Shown here piece after piece: positions 56,034-64,000 of a stretch of 64,000 bases of DNA. This DNA is from Neisseriaceae bacterium (GTDB lineage: Bacteria; Pseudomonadota; Gammaproteobacteria; Burkholderiales; Neisseriaceae), in assembly GCA_017458185.1 (NCBI GenBank), contig JAFTFY010000030.1:50720-114719 (forward strand), read 5' to 3'. Position numbers and translations under genes: made by a program. Each line of letters starts with the position of its first letter. The stretch's first letter is position 1. Under the pieces are notes generated by a model. It was given only the letters and a program-made list of their open reading frames with translations, made no database searches and had not been told where the DNA came from.

Positions 56034-56681
56034 ATGAAACGCAAACTTTTATTACTCACTGCTGTATTTTCTTTCGCCTTAACACCATTAGCAATGGCAA
56101 AAAGTGCAGAAGATTTATTTTATCAAGGCGTTAATGTTTATAAAAAAGGTAATTACACCCAAGCCGCTCAACTTTATGAACAAGCCTGTAATGGCGGTGT
56201 TGCAGACAGTTGCTATAATCTCGGCGTGTTGTATGGCAAAGGCAAAGGTGTGAAACAAGACTACGCCCAAGCCGCTAAACTCTATGAACAAACCTGCAAT
56301 GGCGGTATCGCACAAGGTTGCAATAATCTCGGCTTGTTGTATAAAAACGGTCAAGGTGTCAAACAAAACTATGTCCAAGCCGCTAAACTGTATGAAAAAG
56401 CCTGTAATGGCGGTAATGCAAGCGGTTGCTCTAATCTCGGCGTGTTGTATGCAGACGGCAAAGGTGTCAAACAAGACTATGCCCAAGCCGCTAAACTATG
56501 GGAACAAGCCTGTCATGGCGGTTTTGCACAAGGTTGCCATAATCTCGGCGTATTGTATAGCAATGGTCAAGGAAAACGGCAAAATAAATCCACTGCCAAA
56601 GAATATTATGGCAAAGCCTGTAATTTAGGCTATCAACAAGGTTGCGATGCGTATAAAAAATTGAATATAAAAGGATATTAA
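56034..56681 (+). CDS. Exported Sel1-repeat protein, cysteine-rich
   Basis: This 215-residue protein has a signal peptide (about 1-22, APLAMA-like) and about five 36-residue Sel1 repeats (AQAAKLYEQACNGGxAxGCxNLGVLYxxGxGVKQDY). Each repeat has two cysteines seven or eight residues apart, as in the Helicobacter Hcp proteins, where they form disulfides. Such solenoids bind other proteins. The repeats are close to identical at DNA level, so copy number may change by recombination. A TATAAT lies at 55968-55973 and ACGGAG before the ATG. Confidence 0.85.
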   Translation: MKRKLLLLTAVFSFALTPLAMAKSAEDLFYQGVNVYKKGNYTQAAQLYEQACNGGVADSCYNLGVLYGKGKGVKQDYAQAAKLYEQTCNGGIAQGCNNLGLLYKNGQGVKQNYVQAAKLYEKACNGGNASGCSNLGVLYADGKGVKQDYAQAAKLWEQACHGGFAQGCHNLGVLYSNGQGKRQNKSTAKEYYGKACNLGYQQGCDAYKKLNIKGY

Positions 56682-56705
56682 AAAACGCCCTTTGGGGCGT
56701 TTTTT
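56682..56705 (+). terminator. Terminator of the Sel1 gene
   Basis: AAAACGCCC-TTTG-GGGCGTTTT is a perfect 9-bp stem with T-run, directly after the stop codon. Confidence 0.92.
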
Positions 56706-56746
56706 GTGCTTGCTTTTTATTGTTCAGGCTGCCTGAAATTTAAACC

Positions 56747-56921
56747 GTGTCAAAAGCGAGCAATGACGAAATGGGCTACCTGAAAAACTTAATGCAATGC
56801 CGTTAAAAACGCCTATCGGCGTTTGTTAAAACCTGCGGTTTTAACTGGATTGCCACGATTTGAACTTCGTTCAAATCTCGCAATGACACAGTTTTTAACA
56901 TTTTGAAGTTGTTTTGCTATA
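56747..56921. repeat. Partial compound hairpin repeat with a TATAGTCA-type right end
   Basis: It holds AACGCC-TATC-GGCGTT, AAAACCTGCGGTTTT, GATTTGAAC-TTC-GTTCAAATC and CTCGCAATGACACAG, and then ends AACATTTTGAAGTTGTTTTGCTATA, which matches the inverse of the left end of the 7354 element. A left end is missing. Confidence 0.6.
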
Positions 56922-56952
56922 TTTTCAGGCTGCCTGAAAAACTTAATCGCAC

Positions 56953-56988
56953 AAAAAACACCTTTCGCTTTGCGGAAAGGTGTTTTTA
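56953..56988 (-). terminator. Terminator of mdh
   Basis: AAAAACACCTTTC pairs with GAAAGGTGTTTTT (13 bp) around GCTTTGCG, 17 bases after the mdh stop. Confidence 0.92.
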
Positions 56989-57004
56989 CTTACAAAACAA
57001 GCGA

Positions 57005-57985
57005 TTATTTCAACAAATGAGCCACGCCTGCTTGTTCTTCTTTTAATTCGGCAATGGTTTTGTCGATTAAGCCTTGACTGAATGCGTCAATTTCCAAGCC
57101 TTGAACGATTTTGTATTCGCCGTTTTCGCAAGTTACGGGGAAACCGCTGATAATGCCTTTTTCAATGCCGTAAGAGCCGTCAGACGGTACGCCCATAGTA
57201 ACCCATTTGCCGTTTGTGCCTAACACCCAATCGCGAATGTGGTCGATGGCGGCGTTGGCGGCAGATGCGGCAGAAGATAAACCGCGTGCTTCGATAATCG
57301 CCGCACCGCGTTTGCCCACAGTGGGCAAGAATGTGTTGGCATACCATTCGTGGTCGTTAATCATTTCTTTAACGCTTGCTCCGTCAATGGTTGCAAAACG
57401 ATAATCGGCATACATAGACGGGCTGTGGTTGCCCCAAACGCACATTTTTTCGATGGCAGCCACTGGTTTGCCTGTTTTTTCAGACAACTGGCTTAATGCA
57501 CGGTTGTGATCCAAACGCAACATAGCGGTAAAGTTTTTCGCAGGTAAATCAGGAGCGGATTTCATCGCAATATAAGCGTTGGTATTCGCAGGGTTGCCCA
57601 CTACCAAAACTTTTACATTGCGGCTGGCAACTTTATTCAAAGCCGCACCTTGCACGGTGAAAATTGCTGCATTTGCTTGCAATAAATCAGCACGCTCCAT
57701 ACCTTTGCTGCGGGGTCTGGCACCCACTAAAATGGCAATGTCTGCGTCTTTGAACGCCACTTCTGGGTCGTCAGACGCAATCATACCTGCCAAAAGCGGA
57801 AATGCACAGTCTTGCAATTCCATCATCACGCCTTTCACAGCGTTTTGTGCTTGCGGCAAGTCCAATAATTGCAAAATAACGGGTTGGTCTTTGCCCAACA
57901 TTTCGCCAGAAGCAATGCGGAACAACAAAGCATAACCAATTTGACCAGCCGCACCAGTAACGGCAACACGAACAGGTGATTTCAT
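57005..57985 (-). CDS. mdh: Malate dehydrogenase
   Basis: This 326-residue NAD-dependent enzyme of the TCA cycle starts [20 protein letters not shown] (Rossmann) and has the substrate-binding arginines in [15 protein letters not shown] and the catalytic His in [11 protein letters not shown]. It is the cytosolic-type MDH common in Beta- and some Gammaproteobacteria. Monocistronic with a strong terminator. Confidence 0.96.
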   Translation of the reverse strand: MKSPVRVAVTGAAGQIGYALLFRIASGEMLGKDQPVILQLLDLPQAQNAVKGVMMELQDCAFPLLAGMIASDDPEVAFKDADIAILVGARPRSKGMERADLLQANAAIFTVQGAALNKVASRNVKVLVVGNPANTNAYIAMKSAPDLPAKNFTAMLRLDHNRALSQLSEKTGKPVAAIEKMCVWGNHSPSMYADYRFATIDGASVKEMINDHEWYANTFLPTVGKRGAAIIEARGLSSAASAANAAIDHIRDWVLGTNGKWVTMGVPSDGSYGIEKGIISGFPVTCENGEYKIVQGLEIDAFSQGLIDKTIAELKEEQAGVAHLLK

Positions 57986-58208
57986 CAGGGTTCTCCTAAT
58001 ATGAATGTGTTTTTAAGAAAATATATATTGCATTCAATAAGTTAAATACAATATGCTCGATTACGAACCGAAGATTATCGGCAAACCGCTAATCATAGCA
58101 CTAAATAACGATTGATTTCAGGTATTTTATGAAGAAAACCGTTCAGGCTGCCTGAAATGCCTTAATTTTGCTACAATCGCCATTTTGTCGATGATTAAGA
58201 GAAAAACA

Positions 58209-58934
58209 ATGGATTACACTCGTCAAGGTCGTGCGGATAATGCTTTACGCACGGTAAAGATTACGCCGAATTTTCTGCAATCGCCCGAAGGCTCTGCTTT
58301 AATTGAATGTGGCAACACCAAAGTGATTTGCACGGCAACAGTGGAAGACGCTGTGCCGCCTTTTTTGCGGGGCAAGGAGCAAGGCTGGATTACGGCAGAA
58401 TATGGTATGTTGCCGCGTTCAACAGGGGTGCGAATGAAACGCGAAGCGGCAAGCGGCAAGCAAGGCGGTCGCACGGTGGAAATTCAGCGGCTGATTGGTC
58501 GTTCTTTGCGTGCGGCGTGTGATTTGGGCAAATTAGGCGAGCGACAAATTATTATTGATTGCGATGTCATTCAAGCAGACGGCGGCACGCGATGTGCGTC
58601 TATTACGGGCGGATTTGTGGCTTTATCTTTGGCAATCAATAAGTTATTACAAGAAAATAAATTAGCGGAAAATCCGCTGATTGCACAAATTGCCGCCGTA
58701 TCGGTTGGCGTTGTGGGCGGTGTGCCGCTATTGGATTTGGATTATATTGAAGATTCAGGTTGCGATAGCGATATGAATGTGATTATGGGCGATAATGGAA
58801 AAATTGTGGAAATTCAAGGCACTGCCGAAGGTGCCGCTTTTGGCACGCAGGAACTCACACAACTTCTGGGCTTGGCAGAACACGGCATAAAAGAGTTGTT
58901 TGCCATACAAAAACAGGCTATTGCCGCAGCCTGA
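58209..58934 (+). CDS. rph: Ribonuclease PH
   Basis: This 241-residue phosphorolytic 3' exonuclease trims tRNA tails. Motifs: the N-terminal [43 protein letters not shown] and the acidic [15 protein letters not shown]. An extended -10 TGCTACAAT (58169-58177) lies upstream. ATG 58209 chosen; an ATG 24 bases upstream is in frame. Confidence 0.95.
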   Translation: MDYTRQGRADNALRTVKITPNFLQSPEGSALIECGNTKVICTATVEDAVPPFLRGKEQGWITAEYGMLPRSTGVRMKREAASGKQGGRTVEIQRLIGRSLRAACDLGKLGERQIIIDCDVIQADGGTRCASITGGFVALSLAINKLLQENKLAENPLIAQIAAVSVGVVGGVPLLDLDYIEDSGCDSDMNVIMGDNGKIVEIQGTAEGAAFGTQELTQLLGLAEHGIKELFAIQKQAIAAA

Positions 58935-58942
58935 AAAAAAAA

Positions 58943-58964
58943 GCGTGCTTTGAAAAAAGCACGC
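58943..58964. terminator. Hairpin after rph
   Basis: GCGTGCTTT-GAA-AGCACGC-type stem (9 bp, 58943-58951 with 58956-58964) with an A-run on its left side. It has no T-run on the right, so as a rightward terminator it is weak, and it could simply be a stable end structure. Confidence 0.55.
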
Positions 58965-59142
58965 ATAATAAGCATTGTCCTTACTTTATGTATTCAAATT
59001 GAAATCAATCCAACTCATCAAACTTGAAATCATCATTTGTATAGGCGTTATTAAACATTTTCAAGATTAACGCAATCTTAATAAATCTTAACAATCGAAA
59101 TTTGCGGTATGATGACAACAATTTGACGATTAAATACTCAAA

Positions 59143-60396
59143 ATGAACACCCTACCCCCATTAGATGAACAAGCCGCTTCCGATTGTGCGGCGTTGTGTT
59201 TGGACATTCAGGAAAAAATCAAGCAAAACAATGGTTTTTTGCCATTTGTGGATTATATGAATTGGGCGTTATATGCACCTAAATATGGCTATTACAGCGG
59301 CAGGGCTGAAAAAATTGGTCAATATGGCGATTTTGCTACTGCACCGCAACTGACTGATTTATTTGGAAAATGTATTGCTAAACAAATTTTACAAACTTTG
59401 CCACAAACGGCAGGCAATATTTATGAATTTGGGGCAGGCACGGGAAAATTGGCGGTTGATATATTAAAGTGGCTACCTGAAAACGCTTGGCAAAAATACT
59501 ATATCATTGAATTATCAGCAGATTTGCAACAACGCCAGCGAGATTATATTCAAAATAAAATACCGCAATATGCCCATAAAATAGAACATTTATTCAGGCT
59601 GCCTGAACAATTTGACGGCGTTATTTTGGGTAATGAAGTGTTAGACGCAATGCCCTGCGAAGTGGTTGAGATGCGGGAAGACGGCATTTATCGAATGGGG
59701 GTAAAAAATAAAGTCAAAATAATTCAAAATGAGAAAAGGCGGCGAGCCGCAGACAGTATAGATAATACGGCAAGGCAAGCCAACGAATTATCATTTTTGA
59801 AGTATTTTGACAATACGCTGCAAGGCTTTGATTGGGCGGCAACAAAAGCCACAGGTTTTTTATTAGAACAAGCCCAAAATAGGCTGCCTGAAAGTGTTTT
59901 TCCCTATCGCACGGAAATCAATTTGCAGGCAGAAGCATTTGTGCGAACGGTTTCTGAACGCTTAACGCGTGGCGGTATGTTGTGGATTGATTACGGTTTT
60001 GACCGCAAAGAATATTATCACCCGCAACGCAACACAGGCACGCTGATGGGGCATTATCGTCATCACACAGTGGATAACCCCTTTGTTTTTACAGGACAAA
60101 TGGATTTAACCGCTCACATTGATTTTACGGCGATTGCAGACGCAGCCACAGAACAAGGGCTTGATTTTATTGGCTACACCACGCAAGCGGCGTTTTTAAT
60201 GGCGTGCGGCATTACCGATTTATTGGCAGAATTGGGCGATACGGCAGGCGAAAAATACATTAAAACCGTTACCGCCGTGCAGAAATTGCTCAATCCACAC
60301 GAAATGGGCGAGTTATTTAAATGTATTGCCTTTGGTAAAAATATAGACCCTGATTGGATGGGCTTTGGCGGCTTGGATTTAAGTGGGAAGTTGTAA
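59143..60396 (+). CDS. MidA/NDUFAF7-type SAM-dependent methyltransferase with an inserted repeat
   Basis: This 417-residue protein belongs to the DUF185/COG1565 methyltransferases: FVDYMNWALYAPKYGYYSG, GDFATAPQLTDLFG, the SAM site IYEFGAGTGKLAVDIL (about 103-118), GNEVLDAMPCE and the C-terminal LWIDYGFDR. Its substrate in bacteria is unknown. Residues about 189-223 (KVKIIQNEKRRRAADSIDNT onward) are encoded by a Correia-like element (59709-59815) that keeps the frame open. Without these 35 residues the protein would have about 382, the family size. An uptake sequence also gives FRLPEQ near 149. Whether the enzyme is still active is unclear. Confidence 0.88.
   Translation: MNTLPPLDEQAASDCAALCLDIQEKIKQNNGFLPFVDYMNWALYAPKYGYYSGRAEKIGQYGDFATAPQLTDLFGKCIAKQILQTLPQTAGNIYEFGAGTGKLAVDILKWLPENAWQKYYIIELSADLQQRQRDYIQNKIPQYAHKIEHLFRLPEQFDGVILGNEVLDAMPCEVVEMREDGIYRMGVKNKVKIIQNEKRRRAADSIDNTARQANELSFLKYFDNTLQGFDWAATKATGFLLEQAQNRLPESVFPYRTEINLQAEAFVRTVSERLTRGGMLWIDYGFDRKEYYHPQRNTGTLMGHYRHHTVDNPFVFTGQMDLTAHIDFTAIADAATEQGLDFIGYTTQAAFLMACGITDLLAELGDTAGEKYIKTVTAVQKLLNPHEMGELFKCIAFGKNIDPDWMGFGGLDLSGKL
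59709..59815. repeat. Correia-like element read in frame inside a gene
   Basis: The ends are AAGTCAAAATAATTCAAAATGA and the inverse of TGTCAAAATACTTCAAAAATGA. The core GGCGGCGAGCCGCAGACAGT, ATAATACGGCAAGGCAAGCC is the shared Correia-like core. Length 107 including one TA duplication adds 105 bases, so the host frame is kept. Confidence 0.9.
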
Positions 60397-60938
60397 AAAA
60401 CGAATATGGCAAGGGGATTGCCACGCCGACTGTGTCGGCTCACAACGACAGTCATTTTTTCAGGCTGCCTGAAAAATAAACGTATTATAGGGTGGGCATT
60501 CCTGCCCACCAGCAAACCGATAGGTTTGCATGAACAAATGATTGATCAAAGCCTTACGGCTTTGTGGTGGGTCGAAGACCCACCCTACGCAGGTTGAAAT
60601 ATTTGTTTCAGGTTGCCGTACTCGTCATTGCGAGATTTGAACTTTCGTTCAAATCGCGGCAATCTCCGATAAATTGACGCAGTCAATTTATCGGGTGGCG
60701 TAAGTCGATACAACGGCAATGCGAAATGTTTTTCAGGTTGCCTATTGTTGAATAAAAACGCGTGGGCAATAACGCCCACCCTACGCAGGTTGTTGATTTT
60801 GTGTTATAAAACGATTTTCAGGTAGCCTGAAAAGGTTTTGTGCAATGTCGTTCTCCGTAGTTAGAAGATTGCCACGCCGTTGTTACACAACGGCTCGCAA
60901 TGACGATAAAGGGCTGCCTGAAAGAAAGGATTTTTAAT
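60397..60938. repeat. Intergenic block of mixed palindromic repeats
   Basis: It holds two partial CATTGCGAG/GTGGCAATC hairpins (60413-60445 and 60628-60665, GATTTGAACTTTCGTTCAAATC), three GTAGGGTGGG/CCCACC hairpins (60487-60510, 60569-60590 and 60757-60785), an ATAAATTGAC-GCA-GTCAATTTAT hairpin (60668-60690), a further hairpin GCCGTTGT-TAC-ACAACGGC (60871-60896), and several uptake sequences, including AGGCTACCTGAA variants. No gene is supported. Confidence 0.7.
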
Positions 60939-61535
60939 ATGGCTTACTACAAAGGTAGAACAGGATTTTATTTATTGTTTGCACCGTTATTGATTGTGTG
61001 GTTGTTATTGTATTTGGTGATTATGCACACTGATTTATTTTCTTGGGTAAATATTGAACAATTAAAGTCATTTACCCCTGATGTTTTTATGCCTATCAAT
61101 CGAGACGGTTTATATAATGAAGCCGTTTTAGCAGGAACTATATCTTACATATCACTTTTCTTTTTACCTTTATATTGTTTTTTGATTTTAATATTGCCGC
61201 CTTTTTTGCATAATGATATTGATGATTTGAAAAAAAGAATATTTGATACATATGAAAGAATGGAAAATTTTGGGAGAATTAGAATAAATGGAAAAATAAA
61301 AGTATTTTTTATGTTTTTATTTTTATTATTCTGTATTTTTGGGTTTATTACTTCATCAATTCATAATAACACTTCAAGTAGTTATGTAATTCAAAGTCTA
61401 TCGTTTATTAAAGCATATCCTAAACGATATTTGTTAATGGATTTTATTTCTCTTAATTTTTTATATTTCATGGTTTCAATGTTATTTTTTGTAACCATTT
61501 TACCGCTTTTCTTTTATGCCAAAAAAGAAAAGTAA
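60939..61535 (+). CDS. Unknown four-helix membrane protein
   Basis: This 198-residue protein has membrane helices near 9-28, 70-95, 126-146 and 168-190, with a charged loop (about 96-124, DIDDLKKRIFDTYERM). No family recognised. It is AT-rich, with many Phe and Ile. ATG 60939 (MAYYKG) has AAGGA upstream; the frame from 60900 crosses an uptake sequence. The two-part layout recalls the six-helix paralogues at 22133 and 30775, but no sequence link is evident. Confidence 0.7.
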   Translation: MAYYKGRTGFYLLFAPLLIVWLLLYLVIMHTDLFSWVNIEQLKSFTPDVFMPINRDGLYNEAVLAGTISYISLFFLPLYCFLILILPPFLHNDIDDLKKRIFDTYERMENFGRIRINGKIKVFFMFLFLLFCIFGFITSSIHNNTSSSYVIQSLSFIKAYPKRYLLMDFISLNFLYFMVSMLFFVTILPLFFYAKKEK

Positions 61536-61565
61536 TCGATTAACCGAACTAAATAGGAGTTCATT

Positions 61566-61754
61566 ATGGCAACAAATACACAAAATCCCACTTTCCCTTC
61601 TTTTGTTTTTTCCAAAAAAACAATGGAAGAGCATTTTTCTGATTTTAGCGAGCGTAGGGTGGGCAACTTGTTGCCCACGCGTTTTAATGAATTTTCAGGC
61701 TGCCTGAAAGTCCAAAAATCAAATATACTAACCCCTTTTATATATAGGACATAA
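61566..61754 (+). CDS. Short reading frame with a strong ribosome site, partly made of repeats
   Basis: AGGAG precedes the ATG by 5-6 bases. The first 28 codons (ending in MEEHFSDFS) look like real protein. The rest (from about codon 29) is the GTAGGGTGGGCAAC...GTTGCCCAC repeat (ERRVGNLLPTRF) and an in-frame DUS (FSGCLK), and the frame stops just before hemB. It may be the remnant of a longer gene cut by repeats, or a small coupled ORF. Function unknown. Confidence 0.4.
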   Translation: MATNTQNPTFPSFVFSKKTMEEHFSDFSERRVGNLLPTRFNEFSGCLKVQKSNILTPFIYRT

Positions 61755-62762
<1,008 letters not shown>

Positions 62763-62865
62763 TTGGCTTTCAGGCTGCCTGAAAGCACTTCCCGTGCGGG
62801 GAAATCGTCATTGCGATGAGCCGACAAATTTTCAGGCAGCCTGAAAAAACAAACAAGGTAAAAAA

Positions 62866-63708
62866 ATGAAAAATATATTGAATAATTTTTTATTGTTAAT
62901 TTCTTTAACTGTTCTTTTATCTTGCTCAAAGCAAGTATTTGGACAATCTGAAAAGTTAAAAAACAGCATTCCAGTGGTTAATGCAAAATCCAAAGTTATT
63001 TGGAATAAACAGATTTGCATTAATGACCCTGACCCAGAATACCCAGAAAATATATGTGCTAATTATTGTTATAATAATAAATATGTCATAACAGAAACAG
63101 GAATTGAATGGTTGGATAAAGAATTAAATGGCAACAAACAAGTTGTATTTGATGAAAAAGAAGAAATTGAAGAAATTGAAAATTCAGTCGGCATTTCAGA
63201 AAAAGGGAAAATAAAAATTAATGATTATATAGGAGATGAAAGCGAAGAAGTCTGGGTTTCTCATTTAAATAAAACAACTTTCATACACCAACGCAATAAA
63301 TTTGTTACTTTTGAACAATTTACTTACATTCATTTTTGCGGTTCATTAAACGGAATGCCACACAATACAATTCGTGTATTTGATTTAGAAAAACAAAAAG
63401 AAATCAAATTAAAGGATATATTGATTTCTGGAAAAGAAAAAGAATTAGCAAATGTATTGTTAGAAGCATATCAACAAGAAGCATTTGAAGATAAAATACC
63501 ACAAAGTTGGGTAGATTATTTAAAAGAAGGAGAAAACTGGGAAAAATCTATTACAGATGAAGAAATAATTAATTTTTCTTTTGAAGCGTATGGTATTAAA
63601 TTTCAATATAATCCATATGAAATTTCTCCATATGCGGAAGGAATGCCAAAATTTATTGTGCCATATAGAAAATTAAAAAATATTATTAAAGATGAATATT
63701 TAGAATAA
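62866..63708 (+). CDS. Lipoprotein with DUF3298-like domain
   Basis: This 280-residue protein has a lipoprotein signal (about 1-20, LTVLLSCSK, lipid Cys20). The C-terminal half resembles DUF3298/RsiV (TYIHFCGSLNGMPHNTIRVFDLEKQKEIKLKDIL, then FQYNPYEISPYAEGMPKFIVPY). In RsiV this domain binds lysozyme; here it is only a fold match. RBS AAGG near the start. A second lipoprotein gene follows in the same direction. Confidence 0.75.
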   Translation: MKNILNNFLLLISLTVLLSCSKQVFGQSEKLKNSIPVVNAKSKVIWNKQICINDPDPEYPENICANYCYNNKYVITETGIEWLDKELNGNKQVVFDEKEEIEEIENSVGISEKGKIKINDYIGDESEEVWVSHLNKTTFIHQRNKFVTFEQFTYIHFCGSLNGMPHNTIRVFDLEKQKEIKLKDILISGKEKELANVLLEAYQQEAFEDKIPQSWVDYLKEGENWEKSITDEEIINFSFEAYGIKFQYNPYEISPYAEGMPKFIVPYRKLKNIIKDEYLE

Positions 63709-63848
63709 TGTTTTCAGGCAGCCTGAAACGGTCAATCTACCTAAACGACAAGGGGATTGCCACGCCGTGCATAGCACGGCTCGCAATGACGGTTTTTTTA
63801 TTTCAGGCAGCCTGAAAACACTAGTTTTTTTATAACAAGGATTAACAG
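63709..63848. repeat. DUS pair and conserved-frame hairpin between lipoprotein genes
   Basis: Inverted uptake sequences lie at 63711-63729 and 63801-63819. Between them GGATTGCCACGCCGTGC-ATA-GCACGGCTCGCAATGAC (63753-63791) is a clean copy of the CATTGCGAG...GTGGCAATC hairpin, reversed. Confidence 0.75.
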
Positions 63849-64000
63849 ATGAAGCGTTTATTGTCTTTTTTTACACTAATTTTTACAGCACTAATGCTCG
63901 TATCTTGTGGCAATCCACGCCATCATGTTATTGAAATTCAACCGCTCAATGATATTTCCAATTTAACTTTAACTCTTCCAGTAAAAGTTAAATATGACGG
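63849..64000 (+). CDS. Lipoprotein, 5' part
   Basis: The first 50 codons are present: basic start MKRLL, hydrophobic core and lipobox LMLVSCG (Cys21), then a short polar start of the mature protein (NPRHHVIEIQPLNDIS). ACAAGG lies upstream. The frame runs off the end of the window. It could be a relative of the preceding lipoprotein, but too little is visible. Confidence 0.75.
   Translation, partial: MKRLLSFFTLIFTALMLVSCGNPRHHVIEIQPLNDISNLTLTLPVKVKYD

Noticed and set aside
60900..60938. Extended start for the membrane protein at 60939
   Set aside because: The extra codons are a DUS and the ribosome site; ATG 60939 has AAGGA at the right distance.

Overview
The window is a stretch of chromosome from a member of the Neisseriaceae (Betaproteobacteria). 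The main evidence is the DNA uptake sequence (DUS), present in dozens of copies and almost always as the near-palindrome TTCAGGC(A/T)GCCTGAA. This reads AGGCTGCCTGAA (the Simonsiella dialect) on one strand and AGGCAGCCTGAA (the Kingella dialect) on the other. Among sites that are complete in only one orientation, a by-eye tally favours AGGCTGCCTGAA about 3 to 1. With the fairly AT-rich composition this points to Simonsiella or a close relative; the species is inference. Gene order also fits (def-fmt, LysM protein, dprA, smg, topA; rsmB, DUF4390, ntrY, ntrX). No prophage, CRISPR array, plasmid gene or transposase gene was seen.

Layout. 1-5.0 kb: 3' end of trmJ, a secreted trypsin-like protease, hscB, an isolated yejE-type permease, and an odd pair (zinc-ribbon nuclease-like protein plus cold-shock/membrane protein). 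5.4-7.2 kb: tsaE-amiC. 7.9-15.4 kb: an Ala-rich lipoprotein, then an operon RDD / SpoIIM / DUF4129 / DUF4350 / MoxR / DUF58 with overlapping genes and an apparent 15-codon leader. 15.8-25.7 kb: frr, pyrG, trpD, a short proB, rlmJ, gluQ, a membrane protein, an SPFH protein and an alcohol dehydrogenase. 25.8-31.8 kb: an unknown membrane protein boxed in by repeat arms, an algZ/lytS-like kinase, argH, a lysE gene broken by a small repeat element, prmC and a paralogue of the earlier membrane protein. 31.9-34.2 kb: yidC-yidD-rnpA-rpmH. 34.6-43 kb: a DUF4143 ATPase, ntrX-ntrY-DUF4390-rsmB, fmt-def. 43-55.8 kb: LysM protein, dprA, smg, topA, fdx, ftsK, cytochrome c5, tRNA-Arg, ampD, tRNA-Leu, secG, tpiA, dksA. 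56-64 kb: Sel1 protein, mdh, rph, a MidA-type methyltransferase with a repeat element inside its reading frame, hemB, and lipoproteins.

Most genes are housekeeping: translation (frr, def, fmt, prmC, rsmB, rlmJ, gluQ, trmJ, rpmH, rnpA), membrane biogenesis (yidC, yidD, secG), wall recycling (amiC, ampD), DNA processing (topA, ftsK, dprA) and Fe-S assembly (hscB, fdx). The unusual content is the non-coding DNA. At least four interleaved repeat families fill the gaps: (1) about 105-bp Correia-like miniature elements with terminal repeats beginning TATAGTCG, which insert into genes and into each other; (2) a roughly 200-bp large-palindrome element with GAGCAGT-type arms, a central DUS and covarying hairpins, one copy of which appears to enclose a gene; (3) conserved-frame, variable-stem hairpins (CATTGCGAG ... 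GTGGCAATC); (4) GTAGGGTGGG/CCCAC hairpins. An array of perfect stems closed by C(GNA)G triloops lies upstream of argH. These families, and their entry into coding sequence, are the best candidates for something undescribed.
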